Of a stretch of 64,000 nucleotides of DNA, positions 1 to 9,116 are shown in pieces. The notes below the pieces were generated by a model. The model had not been told where the DNA came from. It made no database searches and worked only from the letters and a program-made list of their open reading frames with translations. Origin of the DNA: Flavobacterium turcicum (GTDB taxonomy: Bacteria; Bacteroidota; Bacteroidia; Flavobacteriales; Flavobacteriaceae); assembly GCF_011365745.1 (NCBI RefSeq), contig NZ_JAAOBY010000001.1, positions 310,001 to 374,000 on the forward strand, in the 5' to 3' direction. The translations under genes and the position numbers were made by a program. Every line of letters starts with the position of its first letter. The first letter of the stretch is position 1.

Positions 1-963
1 TTGTTGAAAAAAGGAACCTGCAGAAATGGCTATTGCCTGCAAAATTCCCCAAATCAAGTAACGAATTGAAATTTCATGCCACATTGCAATTACAATCATC
101 GTAATCCCCACGCCTAGCAGTGGTTTTCTGTAGTATGAACTAATAGGAGTGTAGATATAATCTTTGCAAAAAGACGATAACGACATGTGGTACTTTGTCC
201 AGAAATCGCGCATGTTTGTTGTTAAAAATGGATAATTAAAATTTTCAGTTATCCGGTAACCCATCAATAAACTAAGACCTATTGCAATATCAGAGTACCC
301 AGCAAATTGAAAGTAAGCATTTAAAACAAAACGAATAGTTTCTAAGTAATTTTGTAGCCAAATGTCACTTGGATCTAAATTTTTGATATAAAGGTTTGCC
401 TTAAACGTAAACAAATAATTTCCTAGAATGACAATTTTAGACAAGCCATACAATACGCGTTGTAATCCGTCAGAAAAGTAGTCTTGATTAAAGCGTCTTC
501 GTTGCCAATCCTTGACAAAATCAGCATAGCGGTTTATTGGACCAACAATAAATACGGGTAGAAAAAGATTATAGCTCAAGTAGAACAATAGGTTTGGGTT
601 TTTAACTTTATCTTTAAAAAATTCTAAAGTGTAATGAATATTTCGAAACGCGTAATAAGAAATTCCCAAAGGCACAACCCAATTTTGTTCTAAAGCAATA
701 GTTATTTTTATTGTCAATAGCAATAGCGCCAAAAACAGTAAGCTAATCCCTATTTTGAAGGTTTGTTTTAGTTTTGTATGATGCAGAAGGTAAAAATTTC
801 CTATCGAAACAAATGTCAATAAAGCAAAAGATAATGGAGACTCATAAAGAATAAATAATCCAGTACAAATAATTTGCGATTGTAAAACATATTTTTTTGG
901 CAAAATCCATGATAAAATAACCATAGGAATAGCAAAGCAAAACAAATGATAGACTAAGGTCAT
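1..963 (-). CDS. MBOAT family membrane O-acyltransferase (DltB/AlgI-like), partial at window edge
   Basis: This reading frame starts at an ATG at 961-963 and stays open to the left edge, so the C-terminus lies outside the window. The translation is very hydrophobic with many membrane spans. It contains the MBOAT signature: a GYSDIAIGLSLLMGY block, then NFNYPF and MRDFWTKYHMSLSSF, and finally MWHE, whose histidine is the usual catalytic residue. MBOAT proteins of the DltB/AlgI type move acyl groups from a cytoplasmic donor to extracytoplasmic polymers. The ATG overlaps the stop of the upstream SGNH gene by 4 bp (ATGA), indicating translational coupling. Family assignment is firm; the acyl group and acceptor are unknown. 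Neighbouring AMP-ligase, carrier and SGNH genes suggest a DltB-like role. Confidence 0.9.
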   Translation of the reverse strand, partial: MTLVYHLFCFAIPMVILSWILPKKYVLQSQIICTGLFILYESPLSFALLTFVSIGNFYLLHHTKLKQTFKIGISLLFLALLLLTIKITIALEQNWVVPLGISYYAFRNIHYTLEFFKDKVKNPNLLFYLSYNLFLPVFIVGPINRYADFVKDWQRRRFNQDYFSDGLQRVLYGLSKIVILGNYLFTFKANLYIKNLDPSDIWLQNYLETIRFVLNAYFQFAGYSDIAIGLSLLMGYRITENFNYPFLTTNMRDFWTKYHMSLSSFCKDYIYTPISSYYRKPLLGVGITMIVIAMWHEISIRYLIWGILQAIAISAGSFFQQ

Positions 964-1868
964 GGTAATAATTTAAATTGAGTAATTAGCCAATCTTGGT
1001 ATTTTTTTGCGCCTTTGTAATTTAAATGGCCACCATCAACAAAGTCAGAATTATTCAATAGATTAGGATACTTCCAGAAGTCTATTTTATAGGTTCTTTG
1101 GTATTTTTTTAGTACTTCGATCCAAGCTTTTTTTTGAGTAGAACTTAACCAGATTTGTTCTAATTGAGGAGCACGAGGAAGATCTATAAAAATAATTTTT
1201 GTCTTTTTAAGCTGTAACGTTGAACAAGCCTCGTTTAAAATTTTATTTTCATTAAATAATCTAACAGAACGCTTTTTTTGTAATAATTGTTTATAATCTT
1301 CAATGTTAAACTGATCATGGAATAAAGCGTTTTCGGGTGTGATTTTAAAGAAATTTATTGTCTTTTCTGGAGCCAATCCAATTGTATTTTTGACAAAAAA
1401 AAATAAATTATTAATAGCAATTTTTAGATACTTCAAAGTTAACTCAGTTTCTTCACCATCAACCAAGATGTGATTGATCTCAATAAATAGATAATCTGGT
1501 GGATGATTTACTAATTCTTCAAAAAGTTTTAATTTGTTAATTTTTTCATTGTCTAGAGCATTAATTGCTATGGAGCAAATTTTTGGATTTGCTTTTGTTT
1601 GCTTTAATTCAAATTTTTCATCAATTGCGTTTAGGTTATATAAGGCATGACCTATTAAAGATGATCCTAAAAAAACAACTGATGGTCTTGCGGCATTTGA
1701 ACTGTTATTTACTTTTAAAATTTTTCTGACTTTAGTGTTGATATTTTTATATTCGATTTGTTTATTTTTCTTTTCAGTTTGTAAACCAAATACAGAAATT
1801 AATACAAGCACTAAAATGGTACTCACAGTATACAACCAAACTTTTAGCGGTGGACTCGTTTCGTTCAT
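960..1868 (-). CDS. Membrane-anchored SGNH-type (DltD/AlgJ-like) acyl-transfer protein
   Basis: The protein has 302 residues with one N-terminal membrane anchor (about residues 10-28), so the rest should face the periplasm. Residues 66-71 (FLGSSL) resemble the serine block of SGNH/GDSL hydrolases. The C-terminus has a DGGH (D278 to H281) that fits the DxxH catalytic block. DltD, AlgJ and AlgX proteins with this fold pair with MBOAT proteins in polymer acylation. It overlaps the MBOAT gene by 4 bp and touches the AMP-ligase/carrier gene upstream by 1 bp (TAATG), so the three are surely co-translated. I infer a DltD-like role. The overall sequence is divergent, so the exact subfamily is uncertain. 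Confidence 0.75.
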   Translation of the reverse strand: MNETSPPLKVWLYTVSTILVLVLISVFGLQTEKKNKQIEYKNINTKVRKILKVNNSSNAARPSVVFLGSSLIGHALYNLNAIDEKFELKQTKANPKICSIAINALDNEKINKLKLFEELVNHPPDYLFIEINHILVDGEETELTLKYLKIAINNLFFFVKNTIGLAPEKTINFFKITPENALFHDQFNIEDYKQLLQKKRSVRLFNENKILNEACSTLQLKKTKIIFIDLPRAPQLEQIWLSSTQKKAWIEVLKKYQRTYKIDFWKYPNLLNNSDFVDGGHLNYKGAKKYQDWLITQFKLLP

Positions 1869-3703
1869 TAATTAATTTTTTTTGAAATCATGGTGTGAAT
1901 TGAGCGAATGCTCGTCATTGACATAATCTCTGAAGTTGTAAATTGAATTGAAAAAATTTCTTCGAGTGTTGTTATAAAAATCAAGTTATTCAATGAGTCC
2001 CATCCAGAAAGAGAATTTGAAGAACTTGCTTCAGTTATGTCATTGCTGTCAATTTTAAAAGTATTAGCCGCAGTTTGAATAATAGTTTCGAGTGTTTCTG
2101 CGCTATTCTCAATTGGTTTTTTTAATTGCTGCTCAATATTTTTCTTTAGTTGATCTACTTGTATTTTGCCACTTATACCACGCGGTAAATCAGCAACAAA
2201 ATAAATATCATGTGGCACTTTTTCTTGCTCTAAATTTTCTCGTAGGTATTTGTAAAGTTGTATTTCATTTAAAGTACTACCTTCATTTAGTTGAATGCAG
2301 GCAATTATTTTTTCAGTCAAAACAGCGTCATAAACGCCAATTACTTTACAATCATGAACTTCATTAGTGTTTAATATTACTTCTTCAATTTCCTCAGGTT
2401 GAATCCTAAAACCACCAGAGTTGATCATGCTTTTTTTACGACCAATTATTTTAACAAACCCTTGTTCGTCTTGCTGTGCATAATCGCCGGTATGTAACCA
2501 TCCATTAATAAGTACTTCAAGGGTTGCTGTAGGGTTACCAAAATATTTTTTCATGATGTGTTTACCAGAAATAGCTAACTCACCGGTTTTATTTGGTCCT
2601 ACTTCGGTACCATTTTCATCAATAATTTTTACTTCGCAATCAACAGGTTTTCCTACGGTTCCTATTTTAAAAGAATCTGATGAGGGGCCACAAAACAAAC
2701 TGCCATTAACCGTTTCGGTCAAACCATAAACATTCAATATTTGAACCTTAAAAAGAGACGAAACAGAAGTCCATAATTTTTCCTCAAGTTGCGCTGCTAC
2801 TGAAATGATGTACTTAAAGTCGGGAGTTTGAAAACTATCTTCAAAATCTTCGTGGTATTTCTCAAAAAAGGAAAGCAAAGTAGGAACTACAAATAAGTGT
2901 GATATCTTATACTTGTAGATTGCGTAATAGATTAAATCGAGTTTAGAAGTATCGAGTTTAAACGGGCAATACCAAGTGGCACCACAATAAAAAGCTAGAA
3001 GCGGACCTTGATTGATTCCATCTGCATGATATAGATTAAGTACATTTAAAATAGCCGAACTTTCATTCATTTCATACACTTTTTGTAATGTTTTTAAATG
3101 ACTAAATAAGCTATCATAAGATATTGCAACACCTTTTGGATCTGAGGTAGAACCTGATGTGTACATTATATATGCTATACTCTCAGGGTCAATCGCTTTA
3201 TGGTTTTGCAATGGTACTTTTTCAAATTTTTGTAAACAAGCCGGATATGAGTTGTTGTTAATTTCTGTGGTAGAATCGGTAGTTTTTTGTGCAAAAATTT
3301 TACTCAAAAATTTTTTCTTTCCAACTTGAGTTCTTTGTATTTCGATGCAGTTTTCATGCGTAACTTCCCAGGCTAATTTTACAGAAGTATCTAAAAAAAT
3401 AGCTTTTGGTTCGCAATTTTTTATGATAGAATGTGCCCTAGATGATTTGGTATTGTAGTCTAATAAAACCACGGTCAGGCCAAAACAATATGCGGCAATT
3501 GTTAATTCTACTAAACTTTGATGGTCTGCTGTAGACAATATAATTTTATCCGATGCTTGCAAACCGAGTTTATCAAAATAAACACTAAGTTGATTTGTAG
3601 TTGAAACAAGATCTTGATAAGTAATAGTTTTATTATCTGCTAAAACAGCAAATTTTTTATTAGGATGTAATCGCGCGCGATCTAACAATTGTATACAATT
3701 CAT
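1868..3703 (-). CDS. AMP-dependent ligase fused to a C-terminal phosphopantetheine carrier domain (DltA-DltC-like)
   Basis: A 611-residue, two-domain protein. Residues 1-525 form an ANL-family adenylation domain: phosphate loop YTSGSTSDPKG (181-191), YGLTE (326-330), TGD (405-407), GRKKSMINSGGFRI (421-434) and the catalytic lysine in GISGKI (K513). Residues 530-611 form an acyl/peptidyl carrier domain with GWDSL, where Ser570 should carry phosphopantetheine. Such a protein activates a carboxylic or amino acid and loads it on its own carrier, as DltA and DltC do separately. The substrate cannot be read from the sequence. It overlaps its upstream neighbour by 4 bp and its downstream neighbour by 1 bp. 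Domain calls are firm; the Dlt-like role is inferred from the MBOAT and SGNH neighbours. Confidence 0.88.
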   Translation of the reverse strand: MNCIQLLDRARLHPNKKFAVLADNKTITYQDLVSTTNQLSVYFDKLGLQASDKIILSTADHQSLVELTIAAYCFGLTVVLLDYNTKSSRAHSIIKNCEPKAIFLDTSVKLAWEVTHENCIEIQRTQVGKKKFLSKIFAQKTTDSTTEINNNSYPACLQKFEKVPLQNHKAIDPESIAYIMYTSGSTSDPKGVAISYDSLFSHLKTLQKVYEMNESSAILNVLNLYHADGINQGPLLAFYCGATWYCPFKLDTSKLDLIYYAIYKYKISHLFVVPTLLSFFEKYHEDFEDSFQTPDFKYIISVAAQLEEKLWTSVSSLFKVQILNVYGLTETVNGSLFCGPSSDSFKIGTVGKPVDCEVKIIDENGTEVGPNKTGELAISGKHIMKKYFGNPTATLEVLINGWLHTGDYAQQDEQGFVKIIGRKKSMINSGGFRIQPEEIEEVILNTNEVHDCKVIGVYDAVLTEKIIACIQLNEGSTLNEIQLYKYLRENLEQEKVPHDIYFVADLPRGISGKIQVDQLKKNIEQQLKKPIENSAETLETIIQTAANTFKIDSNDITEASSSNSLSGWDSLNNLIFITTLEEIFSIQFTTSEIMSMTSIRSIHTMISKKIN

Positions 3704-6435
3704 AAATACTTTTGTAATTCTGTTTTAATAATTTTTCCGTGGCTTGTACGTGGCATTTTCTCAATTATTTTAATGACGCTAGGTACTTTGCTCTGGCCTA
3801 ATTGTTTCGAAATTTTTTCTTTTATAGTTCCAATACCAATTTCTGTTGTTGTATTCTGGTTTGCTATTTCTACGAACAAAGCTAGTTTTTCTGATTCGTT
3901 ATCAAAAAAAGAGATTAGTCCAGTGTCTACAACCTCTTCTAATGCTTGCACTACGTCTTCAATTTCTTGAAAATATACAATTTCACTACGAGCATTTTTT
4001 ATAAAATCTTTCTTTCGCCCTGTTAATTCGATGGTTCCAAGTATCGTTTTTTTGGCTAAATCTCCAGTGTAGAACCAAGTTTGAACTCCATCAAAATCAG
4101 GATTATTGGAATGATATCCTTGGGTATTGCAATAACTATATATGCGCAGTTCGCCAATGATTCCTATGGGTACTTCTTGATTGTTTTTATCAACAATTTG
4201 CGCAATACAATCAATGGTCTTGCCTATATTATGTCCAATATCTTGGTATGACACGTGAGTTTCTCCAAGGCAAAAGCCGGTAGTTTCAGTCAAGCCGTAG
4301 TAGTTCAAGATTTTTTTAGTTGTTTTTTCAAAAAATAGTTCTTTCAATTGTTTCGATAAATTACTTCCGGTACTTAAAACGGTGCTCACTTTCGCCAATC
4401 TATTTTTTACTTCTTTTTTAGATAAAAATTGATTCAGTAAACTAGGACTCGCCACCAAAAAACTAATGTCTGCTTCATAAATACCATCTAAAAGCGCACT
4501 TATGTTATTGCGTTCATCCTTAGACGGAAGAACACAACTTGCTCCAGCAGTAGCGGTAACCAAGCAGGCATTGCGTAGGCCACTCATAGAATCAAGATTT
4601 CCAATTGAATGGTATTTGTCTTGATTTGTAATTTTGTATGTTGTTACCATATTGATCGCGCTTTGAAACAATTGTCCATGCGTTAACAATACCCCTTTTG
4701 GCTTACCACTTGATCCAGATGTATGCAAAATCACTGCAAGATCATTTTCATGAAGTGCTAACAATGGTGTCATCTCTTCGTTTTCAAGTAACCAATCAGA
4801 AAAAAATAACTTTGTACCCGTTTCATTGAAGTCTTCGGAATCAAAATAAACAGTTTCCACCTTAGGATTTTCGATTGTTTTAGTAGAGTAGTTTAAAAAA
4901 ACAATTTTTGGCTGGTATTGTACAATTAAATCATTAAAAAGAGCTTCAGGAAGGTCGCTATTGATAGGTACAAACACAACACCTAAATTCATACAGGCCC
5001 AAAATAAGCCCATAGCTTCAAAATGAATATCTGCCTCTAAAATAATCGTATCTCCTTTTTTAAATCCTTTTTGTTGTAAGGTGTACGTGATGCAATTTAC
5101 AATTTCATTAAACTCCCTGTAATTGTAAAAAGTTTCATCAGTACGATCAAACGCAAAGGTGTTTTCTGGAAAATTTCTAACGGATCTTTGCCACAAGGTT
5201 TGTAAGTTCATGAGCTCAGGCGCATCAATAAACTCTTGGTGCGAGAAATAGTGCTGTAATCGTACTTGTTTTGAGGTAATGGGTACAATTTGTATAATAT
5301 CTAGTCGCTCTAACTTGGTAATTATTTTTTTAAAATTAGTTTCATCTAAACCCAATTGTTTTTGAATGAAGCTACAAGTGCGGCATTTTCGGGCCCAATA
5401 CAATAAAATTAATTCTTCGTTCGAAAGATGGTAACCCAATGTTTTTTCAAGTTGCGCTTCATACACAGGGTGATTTTGCAATAAATTTAAAATCTCATCC
5501 TCTAAATCGGATTTTCTGTAAATAATTTGATTGTTACTATCAACTTCTAAGAGTGGATTGAGTAAAATATTAGCTGCGTTGATCTCGAAATAATCAAAAA
5601 AATTGTAGGACTGCAGTTCGCTCTCAAGATCTATTTTAGTTGGTGCAATGGCGATTAATCCGTTATAATCCGCTGTATCAGGATTTGCTTTAGCTTGAAA
5701 ATTTTGATCAAAACTTTTACGATACAAATCAGGCTCTGAAAACACATAAGCTGATTTGTTCATATGTTTTAACTGCTCAAAAAATGCTTCATAATCACGA
5801 CCGTGAATCAAGTCTCCGCATCTAGAAAAATAAGGAACAGGTTCATTATTAGATAAATGAACGTGCGGAAAAACAATCAATGCATTATCTTGACTAACTC
5901 TTAAAATCTCCGGAATTAAATTTGTTTTTAATTGTCTGTGTAGCAAATCAAATCCAAAAACAAAAGCAATAGATTGATCCTCAAAAGGTAATTTTTCCTT
6001 AAGGTTACAAAAATAAATTTCAACATTTGAGGGTATTTCTTGATTAGAAAACCAATAAGCAAACCCATTGTAACCCAGAACATCAGTGTCACCTTCCCAA
6101 ATACTGATTATTTTTTGTTCAGGAAACAAGCCTGATAGCATAGCGGTAGACCAACCAGTTCTACTCCAAATATCCAAAATTACATCCCCTTTTTTAAGCT
6201 TTTTTTTCAAATAGGATATAAAAGGGTAAAAGGCTTTGTTAGCTTCATTAAATGGGTTAAACATGGCGTACAAATCAAATAGCGGCTTTCGAAATTTGTT
6301 TCGGCAAAAGAGTTCGTACGAGCTAGAATTTATTTTATTATGAATATTTTGTTCCTTTTTTTCACTGATGCTATCTATTGCAAGTGAAGATTCGGTATAA
6401 AATCGAAGGTTCGAAATTTGAGGGATATTTATCAT
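3700..6435 (-). CDS. Methyltransferase-like domain fused to winged-helix-like segment and AMP-dependent ligase
   Basis: A 911-residue protein and the first gene of the operon. Residues about 75-195 look like a class I methyltransferase fold (a VILDIW...GWST motif-I region at 85-97), but the motif lacks the usual glycine pattern, so SAM binding is uncertain. Residues about 310-390 resemble a helix-turn-helix or winged-helix module with a CRTC pair at 351-354. Residues about 410-911 are a second ANL adenylation domain: HTSGSSGKPKG (571-581), YYGLTETTG (712-720), TGD (790-792), GRKKDF (807-812) and catalytic Lys901 in SHGKI. There is no carrier domain, so its product may pass to the carrier of the next gene or to CoA. 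The 4-bp ATGA overlap with that gene supports joint function. I do not recognise this domain order as a named family. Confidence 0.8.
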   Translation of the reverse strand: MINIPQISNLRFYTESSLAIDSISEKKEQNIHNKINSSSYELFCRNKFRKPLFDLYAMFNPFNEANKAFYPFISYLKKKLKKGDVILDIWSRTGWSTAMLSGLFPEQKIISIWEGDTDVLGYNGFAYWFSNQEIPSNVEIYFCNLKEKLPFEDQSIAFVFGFDLLHRQLKTNLIPEILRVSQDNALIVFPHVHLSNNEPVPYFSRCGDLIHGRDYEAFFEQLKHMNKSAYVFSEPDLYRKSFDQNFQAKANPDTADYNGLIAIAPTKIDLESELQSYNFFDYFEINAANILLNPLLEVDSNNQIIYRKSDLEDEILNLLQNHPVYEAQLEKTLGYHLSNEELILLYWARKCRTCSFIQKQLGLDETNFKKIITKLERLDIIQIVPITSKQVRLQHYFSHQEFIDAPELMNLQTLWQRSVRNFPENTFAFDRTDETFYNYREFNEIVNCITYTLQQKGFKKGDTIILEADIHFEAMGLFWACMNLGVVFVPINSDLPEALFNDLIVQYQPKIVFLNYSTKTIENPKVETVYFDSEDFNETGTKLFFSDWLLENEEMTPLLALHENDLAVILHTSGSSGKPKGVLLTHGQLFQSAINMVTTYKITNQDKYHSIGNLDSMSGLRNACLVTATAGASCVLPSKDERNNISALLDGIYEADISFLVASPSLLNQFLSKKEVKNRLAKVSTVLSTGSNLSKQLKELFFEKTTKKILNYYGLTETTGFCLGETHVSYQDIGHNIGKTIDCIAQIVDKNNQEVPIGIIGELRIYSYCNTQGYHSNNPDFDGVQTWFYTGDLAKKTILGTIELTGRKKDFIKNARSEIVYFQEIEDVVQALEEVVDTGLISFFDNESEKLALFVEIANQNTTTEIGIGTIKEKISKQLGQSKVPSVIKIIEKMPRTSHGKIIKTELQKYL

Positions 6436-6494
6436 TCAAATTGAATTGGTAAACTGAATTATGATTAATTTTGTCAGGTTCGCGGTCCGACTTG

Positions 6495-6502
6495 CAAAGT
6501 TA
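6495..6502 (-). promoter_or_regulatory. -7 promoter element of the Dlt-like operon
   Basis: The minus strand reads TAACTTTG here, an exact match to the Bacteroidota -7 consensus TAnnTTTG, about 60 bases before the ATG at 6435. No good -33 TTTG is seen at the usual spacing. Confidence 0.55.
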
Positions 6503-6600
6503 TGACTAAATAAAGAAAGTTTAGTTATCAGTTGCTATTCATAGCGTGTTAAAACGTTGGCTTCTCAAAAATTATTTTAAGATTTTAATTATTTTTTCAC

Positions 6601-6993
6601 ATGAAATTCAAATACAATGAAGCAACTGCTTCGCTTGAAATTAAAGACGGTTTAAAAAGTCACTTTTTAATTGTACGACTCTTACTCATCGTGACTTTTG
6701 TCAATGTGATATTGAACCTATCGAATTCTCAGGTAGAATTTGGTTTAATGAAACTAATTTGGTTGTTAATTGGTATGGCAGTTGCGGTGGGTTTGCGACA
6801 GTATTTTATAAAAAAAACCGGTAGCAATATTATTCCGCTGGAGCAAATTGTATCCGTGCAAGACAAGTCGACATCGGTTAGAAAAAAATATGCACTCATA
6901 CTCAAAAACGGAAAACGTCGGGATTTAATTGAATTACAATCGGAAGCAGAGTACAAAGAATTACAGACGTTATTAGCAAAAAAGAAAAAGTAA
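6601..6993 (+). CDS. Small inner-membrane protein, function unknown
   Basis: A 130-residue protein with two predicted membrane spans (about residues 22-41 and 49-67), followed by a basic cytoplasmic tail rich in lysine. The layout, two spans plus a small C-terminal domain around VSVQDKSTSVRKKYALILKNGKR, resembles small membrane proteins with a PH-like tail, but I do not recognise a named family. It is a single gene, divergent from the Dlt-like operon across a 165-bp gap, and is followed by a strong bidirectional terminator. Confidence 0.7.
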   Translation: MKFKYNEATASLEIKDGLKSHFLIVRLLLIVTFVNVILNLSNSQVEFGLMKLIWLLIGMAVAVGLRQYFIKKTGSNIIPLEQIVSVQDKSTSVRKKYALILKNGKRRDLIELQSEAEYKELQTLLAKKKK

Positions 6994-7017
6994 GTTCTTC
7001 TTTTTACGCTCCACACA

Positions 7018-7055
7018 AAAGCCCAAATAAACTATGGTTTACTTGGGCTTTTTGT
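7018..7055. terminator. Bidirectional intrinsic terminator
   Basis: A 15-bp stem (AAAGCCCAAATAAAC with GTTTACTTGGGCTTT, one G-U pair) around a 5-base loop, flanked by A-runs and T-runs, lies between the convergent genes ending at 6993 and 7071. Confidence 0.85.
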
Positions 7056-7070
7056 TATTTGGAAAACAAA

Positions 7071-8276
7071 TTAGCGTCTGAATTTAAATGTATCTGAAAG
7101 TGGATGTTTTTTGTTTTGTAACATATCAGCAACAAGTTCCATTCCGATTACAGAAAAGGTGATTCCGTTACCGCCAAAGCCCAAAACAAAATAAGCGCCC
7201 GGAAAATTAGGATGTTCGCCTATGTAAGGCAATCCGTCTTTGGTTTCTCCAAAGGTACCTGCCCAAACAAAATCTGTTTGGAAGTGGTAATCTGGTAGCA
7301 TTTTTTTCAAATAGCTCTTTAGTTTGACTGATTTGTTTTCAAGTAAAGCATCACGCTTTGCAGCATCAACAAAGTCTTCATCTTCTCCACCTATCAACAA
7401 TCTGTTGTCATCTGTGGTGCGCATGTACATATAAGGTTTGGCGGTGTTCCAAAAAAGAGTTTCACTCAAGTGACTTTGGTCGTCTTCAAATTGTTCTCCA
7501 ACCATGGCGTAGGTTGACAAGAGGTTCACGAATTTGTCTTTAATAATTTCAGTACTTTCAAAGCCGTTGCAGTAAATTATTTTTTTTGCTGTGATTGTGC
7601 TGCCATGCTCGGTTGTTACTACAACTTTGTTTTGATTATAGCTTGTGTTCTTGATGTCAGTTTTGTCAAATATTTGCAAACCTTTTTTGTGATTATAGTG
7701 CAAAAGATCATGTGCCAATTGAAACGCATCAATACTTCCGCCTTGTTGTGATAAAATGCCGCCGTGCGAATTTTTTATTTTAAAACGTTTTTCAATGTCA
7801 GCAGCTTCGAGCCATTGCACCGGAAGTCCTATTTGTTTTCGGGCCTCAAATTCATCTTTCAGCCAAGCAACATCTTTTTTATAAGCAGCAAAGTAAAGGG
7901 AATCTTTTTTCTTGAATCCACAGTCAGACTTTATGGTTGAAACAATCTTTTGCAAATCGTCTATTGATTTGTAGCAAGCCCAATAACTCGCGGCTGCCTC
8001 TTCGGGACCTATCAAATCGTTGAGTTCGTGTAAGGGAACATCTATTTCATATTGTAGCATCGAGGTAGTTGCTGATGTACTGCCATGACCTATTTCTCGT
8101 CTATCAATTAAAACCGTTTTGTGACCGTCTTTGATGCATTGATGCGCAATCAAACTTCCCGTGATACCGCCACCTACTACCAAGATATCGGTATTAATAT
8201 TTTCTTGTAACGAGGGATAGGAGTGCAGAATTCCGTTTTTTACCAACCAAAAAGGTTCACTTGATTTAAGTTTCAT
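7071..8276 (-). CDS. FAD-dependent oxidoreductase, DAO (D-amino acid oxidase-like) family
   Basis: An FAD-binding Rossmann motif lies near the N-terminus (VVGGGITGSLIAHQ, followed by an acidic/basic IDRREIGHGST segment). The C-terminus has the WAGTFGETKDGLPYIG and FGGNGITFS blocks typical of DAO-family flavoproteins such as glycine oxidase and gamma-glutamylputrescine oxidase. The family oxidises amines or amino acids with FAD; the substrate is not readable here. I chose the ATG at 8276 (401 residues) over an upstream ATG at 8312, because the upstream 12 residues are not family-like and homologues begin near MKLKSSEPFW. It is a single gene with no metabolic neighbours. Confidence 0.88.
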   Translation of the reverse strand: MKLKSSEPFWLVKNGILHSYPSLQENINTDILVVGGGITGSLIAHQCIKDGHKTVLIDRREIGHGSTSATTSMLQYEIDVPLHELNDLIGPEEAAASYWACYKSIDDLQKIVSTIKSDCGFKKKDSLYFAAYKKDVAWLKDEFEARKQIGLPVQWLEAADIEKRFKIKNSHGGILSQQGGSIDAFQLAHDLLHYNHKKGLQIFDKTDIKNTSYNQNKVVVTTEHGSTITAKKIIYCNGFESTEIIKDKFVNLLSTYAMVGEQFEDDQSHLSETLFWNTAKPYMYMRTTDDNRLLIGGEDEDFVDAAKRDALLENKSVKLKSYLKKMLPDYHFQTDFVWAGTFGETKDGLPYIGEHPNFPGAYFVLGFGGNGITFSVIGMELVADMLQNKKHPLSDTFKFRR

Positions 8277-8524
8277 AACGTTCTGTTTTTTATCAAAAAT
8301 AATGATAATCACTGCACTACATTTATTTTTAAATTTATAATGTTACATAATTATAGAGTGATTTCTGTTTTTTTAGGAAACGGTTGTTTTTTTAATTAGA
8401 AATGTGGGGTTTGGAAGTTTGAAATATCACAAATAAACCGCAAAATATAATTTTGCGGGATTTTTATTCTAAATTTATTGATTTAAAATGTGCTGATATA
8501 TCGGACGTTCAAATTGTAACTACT

Positions 8525-8995
8525 ATGAAAAAAATATTTTGGATTTTAACATTATGTATTTCATTTTCGATAATGGGTCAATCCCAAGAAAGTGATTTTT
8601 TCAACTTTTATAAAGGTGGGAATAAGTATAAGAAACCTGTGAAATATGTCCTTTTTGATGGCTCTGCAGGAGATATTAAAAAAGAAGTTAATTATAAAAT
8701 CTATTTTTATATGGGAGGAGAAACTTTTATTTATGATTCTAAAATCAATAAAAAGGATACTTTTTTAGTTGATAAGTCTAAATTCACCTTTGACAAAGCA
8801 GAAGATTTACAACAAATGGCGTATCAGTTTTACAAGGAAAAAAAGCAACTGGAGGAAAGAAAAATGAAGTTGAAAAATCCAATACTGTATCCAGTAACTG
8901 ATTTTAGTCCTTATTTTAAAATTTTTGTATTAGAAAAAACTAAAAAAAATACTTTGTTAAAATATGAAGTAGACTGGATATATTCTACTTTTTAA
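8525..8995 (+). CDS. Secreted protein of unknown function
   Basis: The frame is open from 8453, but the ATG at 8525 gives a classical signal peptide (MKKIFWILTLCISFSIMGQSQ), so I take 8525 as the start (156 residues). There is no lipobox cysteine, so a periplasmic or secreted soluble protein is expected. The mature part is lysine-rich, with no recognised domain. Base composition is more AT-rich than the metabolic genes nearby. It is a single gene closed by a strong terminator at 9063. Confidence 0.65.
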   Translation: MKKIFWILTLCISFSIMGQSQESDFFNFYKGGNKYKKPVKYVLFDGSAGDIKKEVNYKIYFYMGGETFIYDSKINKKDTFLVDKSKFTFDKAEDLQQMAYQFYKEKKQLEERKMKLKNPILYPVTDFSPYFKIFVLEKTKKNTLLKYEVDWIYSTF

Positions 8996-9062
8996 ATACC
9001 CAGGATTAATGTTGATTTGAACATAAATTTCAAAATAAATTTAGCCTGAGATTAATAAAACC

Positions 9063-9096
9063 AAAAAAAGTCTAATGTAAAAATTAGACTTTTTTT
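9063..9096. terminator. Bidirectional intrinsic terminator
   Basis: A 13-14 bp perfect stem (AAAAAAAGTCTAA with TTAGACTTTTTTT) around an 8-base loop lies between convergent genes ending at 8995 and 9117. Confidence 0.85.
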
Positions 9097-9116
9097 GAGT
9101 ATATATTTAAGAGAGT

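Noticed and set aside
1..963. Truncated MBOAT pseudogene
   Set aside because: The frame is uninterrupted to the window edge, so it is cut by the window only.
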